A stretch of 20,174 nt of DNA from Spirochaetaceae bacterium (GTDB lineage: Bacteria > Spirochaetota > Spirochaetia > Treponematales > Breznakiellaceae). The notes below the pieces were generated by a model, which was not told the DNA's origin, did no database searches, and saw only the letters and a program-made list of their open reading frames with translations. The stretch is from contig JAITJK010000035.1 in assembly GCA_031278935.1 (NCBI GenBank), positions 1 through 20,174 on the forward strand. Direction: 5' to 3'. How positions within the stretch are numbered: position 1 is the stretch's first letter; each line of letters begins with the position of its first letter. The translations under genes were made by a program, and so were the position numbers. Below are positions 1-7,218 of this stretch, one piece after another.

Positions 1-349
1 GGGTGTTTTCCCCTCGCCACACCTTAGCGATATGGTACCGTCTGAAGGGTAGGGCCAATTCCCCTCGATGTTCCGCCACAAACCGGGCGAAAGGCACGGT
101 GAGATCAAAGCGGAGGGCCACATCCCTACCACCTTTATCGGTGAAACGGTAGATTTGTTTTTCCGTTTCTCCCCCACCCTTACCGAGGAGGATCTCCGCG
201 TATTCCAAAGCCGGGGTATCAATCGGTACGAAACCGTAGGATCGGAAACACCGTTCAAAGCTCTCAAGGACGGTTCTTCGGGCAATCTCCGCAGGAGGTA
301 GAAAATCCCGGAATCCCTTCAAGATTTTCGGTTCAATAAAAGTAGCCAT
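1..349 (-). CDS. hisS: Histidyl-tRNA synthetase, N-terminal part (runs off window)
   Basis: The minus strand reads open from ATG at 349 to the window edge, giving 116 codons of the N-terminal catalytic core; the 3' part lies outside. The enzyme charges tRNA-His with histidine using ATP in the cytoplasm. Visible class II synthetase features are the opening KGFRDFLPP (residues 11-19), the substrate-binding stretch TEKQIYRFTDKGGRDVALRF (62-81) followed by DLTVPFAR (82-89), and motif 2 FRRYHIAKVWRGE (102-114). The 'LRFDLTVPFARF' and 'RYHIAKVWRGE' wording is typical of full HisS rather than the regulatory paralogue HisZ, but HisZ cannot be excluded without the C-terminal anticodon-binding domain. 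No good Shine-Dalgarno precedes the ATG; there is no in-frame ATG close upstream. The gene is divergent from thyX. Confidence 0.88.
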   Translation of the reverse strand, partial: MATFIEPKILKGFRDFLPPAEIARRTVLESFERCFRSYGFVPIDTPALEYAEILLGKGGGETEKQIYRFTDKGGRDVALRFDLTVPFARFVAEHRGELALPFRRYHIAKVWRGENT

Positions 350-384
350 AGGACATGGTACTACAGCACCGTTACCTATGGGAA

Positions 385-404
385 CCACTACCTGCCGTGG
401 AGGT
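385..404. repeat. Intergenic GC-rich repeat, copy 1
   Basis: CCACTACCTGCCGTGGAGGT in the hisS/thyX gap. It matches the family core CCACCTGCCGTGGAGGC seen at 17696 and, in reverse orientation, at 17779-17812. The core can fold into a small hairpin (CCAC with GTGG). Confidence 0.6.
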
Positions 405-482
405 CCATTGGCCATGGGCCTATAGGGGGATCCCGTGGTTAGGGGTATAGGCATCCCTTCGTTCCTCGGCCAGTTGGGGGTA

Positions 483-503
483 TTAAACCCGCTGGCAGGT
501 GGG
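483..503. repeat. Intergenic repeat, second type, copy 1
   Basis: The 14-mer TTAAACCCGCTGGC (483-496) recurs exactly, inverted, at 7056-7069. The extension AGGTGGG (497-503) recurs at 7161-7180, where the preceding bases are AAATCCGCTGGT. It lies just upstream of thyX. Confidence 0.6.
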
Positions 504-521
504 TGGCGGGGATACCTGAAG

Positions 522-532
522 TATAGTATACT
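522..532 (+). promoter_or_regulatory. Possible -10 region for thyX
   Basis: TATAGTATACT offers two overlapping -10-like hexamers (TATAGT 522-527, TATACT 527-532) about 16-26 bases before the thyX ATG. No convincing -35 box sits 16-18 bp upstream. The ribosome binding site GGAGGG (539-544) follows. Confidence 0.35.
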
Positions 533-547
533 CAAAACGGAGGGATA

Positions 548-1393
548 ATGGCTCATTGTATTGTACCGGAGGCCGAAGCCATATTGGATAGGGCATTTCC
601 GGTCTTGGATAAAGGCTTCATCAGGCTAGTGGATTATTTGGGAGGAGACCTACGGGTGGTACAAGCTGCCCGGGTATCTTATGGAGCGGGAACTAAGGGA
701 TATCGAAACGACCAGGGTCTTATCGACTATCTCCTGCGAAACCAGCATACGTCGCCTTTTGAACAGGTAGTGCTCACCTTTCATGTAAAACTACCGGTTT
801 TTGTGGCTCGCCAATGGGTACGGCATCGCACGGCCCGGCTTAATGAACTCTCAGGTCGCTATTCGGTGATGGCTCAGGAGTTTTATGTGCCTTCTATCGA
901 GGACGTGGCCCTCCAAAGCCCAGATCAGAAGCAAGGCCGGGCCGTAGAAGCCCTGGATAGGGATCATGCCCAGCACCTTGTTGCAGCTATGGTGGCGGCC
1001 CAAGAGTTCGCTTATAAGGAGTACGCGGAGCTGATTGATCAAGGGATTAGTCGGGAACTGGCCCGGATAAACTTACCTCTTTCCCTGTATACCGAGATAT
1101 ACTGGCAGATGGATCTGCATAACCTGTTCCATTTTTTGAAACTCCGCTTGAGCCCCCATGCCCAGAAAGAAATCCGCGCCTATGGGGCGGTACTCCTGGA
1201 CATAACCAAGCGTGTGGCCCCCCGGTCCTGCGAGGCCTTTGAGCGGTATATGCTGGAAGGGGTTTCTTTTTCCCGGGAAGAGCTGGCGGAACTTAGGCGG
1301 CGCCTGGGCATCCCCTCCCCAAGCGCCCAGGAGGAGATCCTTGAGGAGAAAGCGTTGGCGCGCTTTGAGGCAAAACTTACCGCTCACCCATAA
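548..1393 (+). CDS. thyX: Flavin-dependent thymidylate synthase ThyX
   Basis: ThyX makes dTMP from dUMP with methylene-tetrahydrofolate, using FAD and NAD(P)H; it is unrelated in sequence to ThyA. The signature RHR-x7-S is present as RHRTARLNELS (residues 92-102), followed by GRYS. HTSPFEQ (67-73) and YTEIYWQMDLHNLFHFLKLR (181-200), then AQKEIRAYG, are the other conserved ThyX blocks lining the flavin and nucleotide site. The protein has 281 residues, toward the long end for the family because of the extra C-terminal tail. ATG at 548 is preceded by GGAGGG with a 3-base gap. The gene is 58 bases upstream of dnaN on the same strand, so co-transcription with the replication genes is likely. Family assignment is near certain; the operon link is inferred. 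Confidence 0.96.
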   Translation: MAHCIVPEAEAILDRAFPVLDKGFIRLVDYLGGDLRVVQAARVSYGAGTKGYRNDQGLIDYLLRNQHTSPFEQVVLTFHVKLPVFVARQWVRHRTARLNELSGRYSVMAQEFYVPSIEDVALQSPDQKQGRAVEALDRDHAQHLVAAMVAAQEFAYKEYAELIDQGISRELARINLPLSLYTEIYWQMDLHNLFHFLKLRLSPHAQKEIRAYGAVLLDITKRVAPRSCEAFERYMLEGVSFSREELAELRRRLGIPSPSAQEEILEEKALARFEAKLTAHP

Positions 1394-1451
1394 TGCGCCT
1401 GAGCAGGGGCAGGGGTCCCTGAGTATATCAAGCAAGAGGAGATAAGCCTAT

Positions 1452-2552
1452 ATGAAATTTACCGGTGAACGAAGCGTTCTGCTTAAAGAAATCGCCATAG
1501 CCCAGGAAATTATTTCTTCCAAGAATGCCATTTCCATACTGTCGAATATCTATCTCGAGGCGGAACAGGACACCCTTTCCATCAAAGCCACGGATATAAA
1601 GGTCAACTTCCAGACTACGGTTCCGGTTATCGTCATAGAACCAGGGTCTACCACGGTGTTTGGGGATAAATTCTTAGGGATTCTTAACGCCATTCCTGAA
1701 GGAGAGATCGAATTCGAGCAGGTTGATACGAAAATCACCATCCGCCCGACCTTCAAGAAAATTCGCTTTCAACTAAAGAGCATCGCCTCAGAGAAATTTC
1801 CCGAATTTCCCGCGCCCCAGCAGGAAAAGGCCTTTGAAATGCCGGTCAAAGATTTTAAAGAGATGATCCTCCAGACCATTTTCGCGGTTTCCGACGATGA
1901 AACCCGGTATTTTATGAACGGCGTGTTCTTTGAGAAGGCCGAGGATAAGCTCGTCATGGTGGCTACTGATGGTAGACGCCTGGCCTACATCAGCAAGGCC
2001 CTGGATACGGCGATAGAGGACTTTCCCGGCATCATCATCCCCCCCAAAATCCTGCACATTATCATGAAACGGGCGGGAGACGAGGGGCTTATATCTATTT
2101 CCGTAAGCGATACGATCATCTTCATCCAATTCGGTTCGTATAACCTATCTTCCGTACTCATTGAGGGACAGTTCCCTAATTACCACCGGGTGATCCCGGA
2201 GAACCAAAGTTCTTCCTTTATAGTGAATCGCCTGGAAATGCTGGACGCCCTGAAGCGGGTTTCCCTCTTGGTGGAGCAAAAGTCCCATCGGGTGTACCTA
2301 GGCTTGAGCGCCGCTACGATTGCGGTGTACTCCGAAGAAAGTGATATAGGTACGGCCAAGGAAGAGATTCCCTGCAAATATGAGGGGGAAGAGGTAGCCA
2401 TTGCCCTGAATTACCGGTACTTGGAAGAGCCCTTTAAGGTCATGGAGGATACGGAGATCTGTATCCAGTTTACCGAGGCGACCCGGGCCATCACCATCCT
2501 ACCTGAGCCGGCCAAAGACTTCTTCCATATTGTTATGCCCATGCAGTTGTGA
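1452..2552 (+). CDS. dnaN: DNA polymerase III sliding clamp, beta subunit
   Basis: Beta clamp of the replicative polymerase, a ring-shaped dimer that tethers polymerase III and many repair proteins to DNA. The 366-residue length is the same as the E. coli protein. It has the usual three repeated domains: N-terminal MKFTGERSVLLKEIAIAQEI with ILSNIYLEA, middle block VMVATDGRRLAY (about residues 168-179), and C-terminal ending with FFHIVMPMQL, the classic beta-clamp tail. ATG at 1452 follows AGAGGAG (1435-1441). The stop TGA (2550-2552) overlaps the GTG start of recF. In many bacteria dnaA lies directly upstream; here thyX takes that place. Confidence 0.97.
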   Translation: MKFTGERSVLLKEIAIAQEIISSKNAISILSNIYLEAEQDTLSIKATDIKVNFQTTVPVIVIEPGSTTVFGDKFLGILNAIPEGEIEFEQVDTKITIRPTFKKIRFQLKSIASEKFPEFPAPQQEKAFEMPVKDFKEMILQTIFAVSDDETRYFMNGVFFEKAEDKLVMVATDGRRLAYISKALDTAIEDFPGIIIPPKILHIIMKRAGDEGLISISVSDTIIFIQFGSYNLSSVLIEGQFPNYHRVIPENQSSSFIVNRLEMLDALKRVSLLVEQKSHRVYLGLSAATIAVYSEESDIGTAKEEIPCKYEGEEVAIALNYRYLEEPFKVMEDTEICIQFTEATRAITILPEPAKDFFHIVMPMQL

Positions 2553-3673
2553 TTTTCAGCGTCCTCCGGACCCTAGATTTTCGGAACCTCATAGATGCGG
2601 AGACCAATACCCACGGGAAAGAAGTGTTTCTGGTGGGGGAAAACGGACAAGGCAAGACCAATTTTCTTGAAGCGGTCTATGTGTGTTCTTATGCGTCCTC
2701 CTTCCGGGGAGGGGGCGATAGCGAGGTGGTGCGGGAGGGAGAATCCCAAAGCGCGGTGGCCGCTCGTTTTGCCGGTTCCGTGCTTCTCCCAGCGGCGGGG
2801 GAGCAGGCACTCTATGACCAGGTGCGGGTTACCTATGAGCCCCGCAAAAAGACGGTATACTTGGATGGAAAACGCCTTGAGGATCGGCGAGATCTGCTGG
2901 GGGTGGCGCCGAGCATCGTGTTTTGCCATGAAGATATGGAATTTGTTACTGGAAGCCCGGAACGGCGGCGCTGGTTTTTTGATCAAACCTTGGGGCTTGT
3001 AGATCTTGCATACTTGGAAGACTTGCGAAAATACCGGCGGGTACTGAAAACGAGAAACACCCTGCTCAAAACCGGGGGAGATCCTTATCCTGGGGCGTCT
3101 ATCCGTCCCATGCTGGATGCCCTGGACCCTCAGCTTGCGTTCTACGGTTTTAAGCTTATGGAAAAACGGCGGGAAGCGGTCCGAGGGTTTTCTGAAATCT
3201 TTGGGAGCCTCTATGCCCAGGTTACGGGTCTTGCGGGTTTGGGTCTTCGCTATGTCCCGTCCTGGAAAGCCCTGACCCTAGAGGATATCCAAGGCGGTCT
3301 GGAGGCTTCCCGTGAACGGGACCTGGCTTCCGCCCTTACCCTTTCGGGCCCCCACCGGGATCGGTATCTTTTTATGCAGGGGGACCGGGAGTTTGCGGGG
3401 AAGGCATCTACGGGCCAGCGCCGGCTTTTGGCCTTACTGCTGCGGGTTGCCCAGGCCCGCCGGTTTTCCGATCTCACCGACGCGCGGCCGATTTTACTTT
3501 TGGATGACGTGCTTTTGGAACTGGACTTGGAAAAGCGGCGGAAATTTCTTGCTGCCTTACCTGAATATGCCCAGGCCTTTTTTACCTTTCTTCCCGACGA
3601 ACCCTATCAGCAATACCAAGGCCCTAGTACCTTAGTGTACCGCGTCTCCCAGGGCGTCCTACGTCCCGCCTAG
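2549..3673 (+). CDS. recF: DNA replication and repair protein RecF
   Basis: RecF is an SMC-like ATPase that, with RecO and RecR, helps load RecA at single-strand gaps. Visible motifs are Walker A GENGQGKT (residues 30-37), the ABC signature STGQRR (287-292) and Walker B ILLLDDVL (315-322); SGPHRD lies shortly before the signature, as in RecF proteins. Length is 374 residues, normal for the family. The start is GTG at 2549, overlapping the dnaN stop as GTGA, so translation is probably coupled to dnaN. No hairpin-plus-T terminator is evident downstream; instead a repeat copy follows directly. In many spirochaetes a DUF721 gene and gyrase genes come next, which is not the case here. Confidence 0.95.
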   Translation: MIFSVLRTLDFRNLIDAETNTHGKEVFLVGENGQGKTNFLEAVYVCSYASSFRGGGDSEVVREGESQSAVAARFAGSVLLPAAGEQALYDQVRVTYEPRKKTVYLDGKRLEDRRDLLGVAPSIVFCHEDMEFVTGSPERRRWFFDQTLGLVDLAYLEDLRKYRRVLKTRNTLLKTGGDPYPGASIRPMLDALDPQLAFYGFKLMEKRREAVRGFSEIFGSLYAQVTGLAGLGLRYVPSWKALTLEDIQGGLEASRERDLASALTLSGPHRDRYLFMQGDREFAGKASTGQRRLLALLLRVAQARRFSDLTDARPILLLDDVLLELDLEKRRKFLAALPEYAQAFFTFLPDEPYQQYQGPSTLVYRVSQGVLRPA

Positions 3674-3675
3674 GC

Positions 3676-3694
3676 GCCACCCTACCCTGGAGGC
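3676..3694. repeat. Intergenic GC-rich repeat, divergent copy
   Basis: GCCACCCTACCCTGGAGGC, three bases after the recF stop. It resembles GCCACCTGTCCTGGAGGC at 7036-7053 (same ends, a few internal changes). Confidence 0.45.
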
Positions 3695-3756
3695 ATAGCG
3701 GCTTCTTGTACAGAAAACCACTCTGGGGCCACGAATTACACAAATGAACAAATCAT

Positions 3757-3832
3757 CATTGCAAGTGAAACGAAGTAATCCCGTGCAAAGGATGCCCAGT
3801 AGGATTGCGTCGTCGCTACGCTCTCGCCATGG
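3757..3832. repeat. Imperfect inverted repeat, MITE-like
   Basis: Left arm 3757-3781 (CATTGCAAGTGAAACGAAGT then AATCC) and right arm 3802-3832 (GGATTGCGTCGTCGCTACGC then TCTCGCCATGG) are degenerate reverse complements, about 20 bases apart. From memory this looks like a decayed form of a palindromic repeat of the type 'cattgcgagcgaagcgaagcaatcc' that occurs in many unrelated bacterial genomes; that recognition is unverified. It lies in the 248-base gap between recF and the next gene. Confidence 0.5.
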
Positions 3833-3921
3833 CGGAAGCACTGATCCCCTAGCAAATGGTGGACTTTTTGGGGGAAGATGGGTAGTATGACCATAACACG
3901 CAAGGCAAGGGGGGACGGGTC

Positions 3922-4713
3922 GTGGTACGGGCGATGATGCTGGGAGATGTGGTGGGAAACCCGGGGCTGCAGGCCTTGGAAATGCTGCTTCCCGAACTTA
4001 TTCGAGAAGAGGCTGCGGATTTCGTCGTGGTAAATGGAGAAAACGCCGCCGAGGGCTTTGGCCTCAGCGCGGCAAGCCTGGGACGGATATTCGCCGCCGG
4101 AGCGGACGTGGTTACCAGCGGGAACCACGTCTGGGAAAAGCGGGATTTTTGGCCGGTGCTGGAACAGGAGAGCCGACTCTTACGGCCTGAGAATTATCCT
4201 GCGGGAACTCCTGGTAAAGGCTGGGTGCGCCTCGAAAAAGCCGGCGTGCCCTGGGTGGTGATCAATCTACAGGGACGGGAACTTATGACCCCACTGGACT
4301 GTCCCTTCAGAACCTTTGACCGGATTCCCGCGTCCGACCAGGAGATCATTCTGGTGGATTTTCACGCGGAGTCTACCAAGGAGAAGGAAGCCCTGGCTTA
4401 TTATGTAGACGGCAGGGCGACCCTCGTGGCAGGCACCCATACCCATGTCCAGACCGCGGATGAACGGGTCCTCCCCCAGGGCACGGGGTATATCACCGAT
4501 TTAGGCATGACCGGGGTGCTAGAAAGCATTATCGGCATGGATACCGGGATATGCCTGGACCGGGCCCGGAATCAGGTGCTGTACCGTATGGTATGCGCCC
4601 AGGGAAACGGTGTGCTACAGGGAATCCTCGCGGTCATCGACGAGCATACGCGCAAAACCCTGGAACTGCGCCGGATCCATACCCGCATGGCGCCGGAAGA
4701 AGCGCTGGACTAG
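3922..4713 (+). CDS. YmdB-family metallophosphoesterase (TIGR00282 type)
   Basis: A cytoplasmic dinuclear-metal phosphodiesterase; Bacillus YmdB cleaves cyclic nucleotides and affects RNA turnover, but the substrate here is unknown. All expected metal ligands are present: GDVVGNPG (D9), NGEN (E40, N41), TSGNHVWEKRD (N68), DFHAE (H148) and GTHTHVQTAD (H173, H175). The 263-residue length is normal. GTG at 3922 is chosen because AAGGGGGG (3906-3913) lies 8 bases before it and the product then starts four residues before MMLGDVVG as the family does; the in-frame ATGs at 3934 and 3937 are too far from that site. The stop TAG lies in a CTAG tetranucleotide shared with the stop of the convergent gene on the other strand. 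Confidence 0.9.
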   Translation: MVRAMMLGDVVGNPGLQALEMLLPELIREEAADFVVVNGENAAEGFGLSAASLGRIFAAGADVVTSGNHVWEKRDFWPVLEQESRLLRPENYPAGTPGKGWVRLEKAGVPWVVINLQGRELMTPLDCPFRTFDRIPASDQEIILVDFHAESTKEKEALAYYVDGRATLVAGTHTHVQTADERVLPQGTGYITDLGMTGVLESIIGMDTGICLDRARNQVLYRMVCAQGNGVLQGILAVIDEHTRKTLELRRIHTRMAPEEALD

Positions 4714-5699
4714 AACGCATCCCGGCCTAAGGGGCTGCCGATCCAGGTTACATCCCCCAGGTAATCCAGTTTGCGCCCGTCGATGAGGAGCTGTACGTCC
4801 TTGATACTAGGAAATTCCGTTGCGGTCCAGATCAGTTGCTGTAATTGGGCGCTATAAGCTTCTGAGCCGTAGGGGGTATAGAGAAAGTCTTCACTTAGGT
4901 TGATATAGGCCGTTTCCAGACGGGTCATCACCGACAAGAGTCGGGTTGCCTCTGGGATGAGAGAGATAATGTTCTGATTTTGCTCTTCTGCGCTGGGGCC
5001 TTTCAAAAGGGCCTCAAGGATGTCGGTTAAGGGCGCTTCGGACTGGGGGAGGCTACGGCTCACCTTGACGGAGCCGATGGTTCCCTCGCTATCCAGGCGG
5101 ATGAAATACAGGGCTTCCGTGCGAGGTAACGTTTCCTGGGAGGGCCGTACCGGCGCGGGACTTTCTGCGGCTGCGGGGTTGACTGGAAGCTCCGCCGGTT
5201 CGGGGCTCAGGGGCTCAGGGGCCGGGCTTTCATCCCGGCTAATGCGCGGTTCTTCCCCGGCAGGAGCCGCCGCTTCAGCCGTCCCTCGAGCGGGAACCGA
5301 GTAGGCCTCCCTGTCCGCCGGGTAGGACTCGCTCATCCCCCGGAAGGGGCGGGATATTTCCTCCGGGAAAGCCAGGGACTCCTCTTGGCTGGGGAGTTTC
5401 TGCTGTTCCGCGTAGACGGTTTTAGAAAACCACGTGGGGAAATGAGCGGTTTTAATGGTATTCCGAATCCGCTCCTGGTTTATGAGAAACAGACAGCCGA
5501 TAAAAACGAAAAAGAACAGCCAAAAGATAAAGACCTTCAACGCTTTACGCCGGGCGCTTTTTTCCTTCGCGTGCTTTTCGGCTTGGCGAAAGGTATGTCG
5601 CGGCTGGTTAAAGGGGAAGGGCGAAGGGGAATTACGCTTTCTTGATAAGGCCACCCTTGTATGATAGGCCGGATTCCGCAAAGGGTCAACGGCAGACAT
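4710..5699 (-). CDS. Single-pass membrane protein with GerMN domain
   Basis: A 329-residue protein. The basic N-terminus (AEKHAKEKSARRKALK) is followed by one membrane segment VFIFWLFFFVFIGCLFL (about 56-72), then a low-complexity Pro/Glu/Ala linker (about 110-190), then a C-terminal GerMN-like domain: FIRLDSEGTIGSVKVSRSLP, LLKGPSAEEQ, YINLSEDF, QLQQLIWTATEFPSIKDVQL. GerMN domains occur in spore-germination protein GerM and in envelope lipoproteins; here the domain should face the periplasm. ATG at 5699 is chosen because the frame upstream (to GTG 5849) runs through the transposase remnant and has no good ribosome site; no strong site precedes 5699 either, so the start is uncertain. The function is unknown. 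The stop overlaps that of the YmdB-like gene. Confidence 0.75.
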   Translation of the reverse strand: MSAVDPLRNPAYHTRVALSRKRNSPSPFPFNQPRHTFRQAEKHAKEKSARRKALKVFIFWLFFFVFIGCLFLINQERIRNTIKTAHFPTWFSKTVYAEQQKLPSQEESLAFPEEISRPFRGMSESYPADREAYSVPARGTAEAAAPAGEEPRISRDESPAPEPLSPEPAELPVNPAAAESPAPVRPSQETLPRTEALYFIRLDSEGTIGSVKVSRSLPQSEAPLTDILEALLKGPSAEEQNQNIISLIPEATRLLSVMTRLETAYINLSEDFLYTPYGSEAYSAQLQQLIWTATEFPSIKDVQLLIDGRKLDYLGDVTWIGSPLGRDAF

Positions 5700-5763
5700 C
5701 CAAGGTACAGGATAAGGGCATTTACTTTTTTTGAGTGGGGAACCATGAAAATCACGGCGAAAG

Positions 5764-5928
5764 AGCTTCAGCGACATAACCGATACCAGACAACCGTGGG
5801 GACGCCTTTTGCATAACCTACCAGACGTACGGGTGATCGCTCTGACCACCGTCCTGGCGTTTTGGAGAAATGGTTCAACGCCCGCAGGAGAATCTCGGCG
5901 TAACCATGAGCAATGGGTACCTGCATGA
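5764..5928 (+). pseudogene. Remnant resembling ISAs1-type transposase N-terminus
   Basis: The plus frame from 5764 reads SFSDITDTRQPWGRL and then LPDVRVIALTTVLAFW before a TGA at 5926-5928. This follows the pattern of the DDE_Tnp_1-associated N-terminal domain of ISAs1 transposases (an 'F-x-D-[IL]-x-D-x-R' opening, then 'L-x-D-[IVL]-x-x-[IVL]-A-[LI]-x-x-V-[IL]-A'). No catalytic domain follows. After the match the frame degrades, and another frame opens from ATG 5870 to TGA 5983 with no recognisable content. No terminal inverted repeats are visible. Identification is from memory of the family consensus over only about 35 residues, so it is tentative. Confidence 0.4.
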
Positions 5929-5976
5929 CCTCTTAGCAGCGGTACATGATGTTGCCCTGCCGTCCCAGCCGCCGAC

Positions 5977-6981
5977 CTATTGATACATGATCACATAGGG
6001 CCGGGGCTTGAGTTCATAGACCTGTTTGGGGGTAAGCAGGGGATTATCGTACCCCGCCCCAGGAATGCCGAAGTTGTAGAACAGTTTGAAGCCCTTAACC
6101 GGTATATTGGCGGCTTGGGCGTTAAAGGCATAGGAATCCCGTTTCAGGTGGGGCGGGCCGAACCCGTCAGCGCAGTGTACCAGTCGGACCCGCTGGAAGT
6201 TGGTCCGCACTCGTTCCCGGTTCTGGATCATGTGCCAATTAAACTGGTGAATCACCAACATCCGTTCTCCAGGAATCTGATTCGCCAGGATATACTCTTC
6301 CATGATTTTCTGCACCTGGTTAATTTCCTCCGCCGTAACCGTGCCGATTTCCTTCATGGGCTTGGTGGTCCGCCATTCAGGGTCCAGGGCTAGGTGGACA
6401 TTGGGATACCGGAGAAAGGGGAACATACGTTTGATGGCCTCCGTCGGATTATACCGGCCAATCTGATGGTCGATGAAGATGAGTACGTCATGGGCAAGTC
6501 CATAGTTTATGTATTTCATCAGCAGTTCTTCATTGATGATTCCGATTTCCCCTTGGGGCCATACGGTTCCAAAGATGATATAGAAGGCTTTCCGCACTCC
6601 CCGCCCGCCGCTCACCGCCCGGTATTCCGCAGCGAGCTTGGTAAGCCGGGCGTCTAACTCTTCAATGGAATATCTGCCGAGAATCCCCATGTTCACCGAA
6701 TTCGGATGTCCGTAGAAGGCCAGTACGTCGTTATTGAGCAAGATCGACAAGTCCCGGTCCGGGGGGACCAGGTCCTTTTCCTGGGGAACCGTATAGTTCC
6801 CCGCTCCCTTGCCCAAGGAACGGAGGGTATCCATAAAATACAACGCGGGGAACCGGGGGGGCATCTGCCCCTGAACCACCTGGGCCGGCAGTACCGCAAC
6901 CAAGAGGTACAAGACCCCGTACCGCCATACCCGAACCCACTTCTTCCCTCCGACAACTACACCCTGAACCACGTTTTTCAT
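5977..6981 (-). CDS. Secreted protein of uncharacterised family (DPEW/HQF motifs)
   Basis: A 334-residue protein with a probable signal peptide: basic stretch GGKKWVRVWR (11-20), hydrophobic core YGVLYLLVAVLPAQVV (21-36), then cleavage near VQGQ. The mature part has sharp motifs: VLAFYGHPNS (86-95), LIFIDHQIGR (167-176), VHLALDPEW (195-203), MLVIHQFNWHM (241-251) and DGFGPPHLK (272-280). The spacing of hydrophobic strands ending in acidic, His or Gln residues suggests a TIM-barrel enzyme, possibly acting on glycans. I recall similar motifs in actinobacterial hypothetical proteins, but no named function. ATG at 6981 is chosen because it begins the signal peptide; no Shine-Dalgarno is visible and a TATAAT lies only 4 bases upstream, so the transcript may be nearly leaderless. 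It is divergent from pyrG. Confidence 0.75.
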   Translation of the reverse strand: MKNVVQGVVVGGKKWVRVWRYGVLYLLVAVLPAQVVQGQMPPRFPALYFMDTLRSLGKGAGNYTVPQEKDLVPPDRDLSILLNNDVLAFYGHPNSVNMGILGRYSIEELDARLTKLAAEYRAVSGGRGVRKAFYIIFGTVWPQGEIGIINEELLMKYINYGLAHDVLIFIDHQIGRYNPTEAIKRMFPFLRYPNVHLALDPEWRTTKPMKEIGTVTAEEINQVQKIMEEYILANQIPGERMLVIHQFNWHMIQNRERVRTNFQRVRLVHCADGFGPPHLKRDSYAFNAQAANIPVKGFKLFYNFGIPGAGYDNPLLTPKQVYELKPRPYVIMYQ

Positions 6982-6985
6982 TAGA

Positions 6986-6996
6986 ATTATAGTATA
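6986..6996 (-). promoter_or_regulatory. Possible -10 element of the DPEW-motif gene
   Basis: On the minus strand TATACT (6996-6991) and TATAAT (6991-6986) overlap, just before the ATG at 6981. The upstream sequence is a T-rich tract; TTGGTG (7011-7006) is too close to be a good -35 box. If either hexamer is the -10, the transcript starts within a few bases of the start codon. Confidence 0.4.
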
Positions 6997-7035
6997 AAAA
7001 AAACGCACCAAAAAAACCACCTGCCTGCACTTACC

Positions 7036-7069
7036 GCCACCTGTCCTGGAGGCCCGCCAGCGGGTTTAA
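7036..7069. repeat. Composite of two intergenic repeats
   Basis: GCCACCTGTCCTGGAGGC (7036-7053) is a copy of the CCACCTGCCGTGGAGGC family. It is followed directly by GCCAGCGGGTTTAA (7056-7069), the exact reverse complement of 483-496. The unit lies in the gap between the DPEW-motif gene and pyrG. Confidence 0.6.
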
Positions 7070-7160
7070 GGCCTCCAAACACCGCAAGACACCGGTTTTA
7101 CGTATCCGTAGTTATCAGGTCATAGGGTATGCCTAATTACCACGGCTATACAGGAGCCCT

Positions 7161-7180
7161 AAATCCGCTGGTAGGTGGGG
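7161..7180. repeat. Intergenic repeat, second type, copy upstream of pyrG
   Basis: AAATCCGCTGGTAGGTGGGG matches 486-503 (AAACCCGCTGGCAGGTGGGT) at most positions and lies 39 bases before the pyrG start. Confidence 0.5.
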
Positions 7181-7218
7181 GCTTGAAACAGCCTAGGGAA
7201 GGGTAGATAACTAAAGAA

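Noticed and set aside
68..301. A 77-codon plus-strand frame at the left edge
   Set aside because: Antisense to the N-terminus of hisS, whose class II synthetase motifs are unmistakable on the minus strand.
350..547. Replication origin near dnaN
   Set aside because: No DnaA-box cluster (TTATNCACA-like) and no AT-rich unwinding region seen in the gaps around thyX, dnaN and recF, and dnaA is not adjacent.
5700..5849. 50-codon N-terminal extension of the GerMN protein
   Set aside because: It runs through the presumed transposase relic and has no good ribosome site; the membrane-protein-like sequence begins after ATG 5699.
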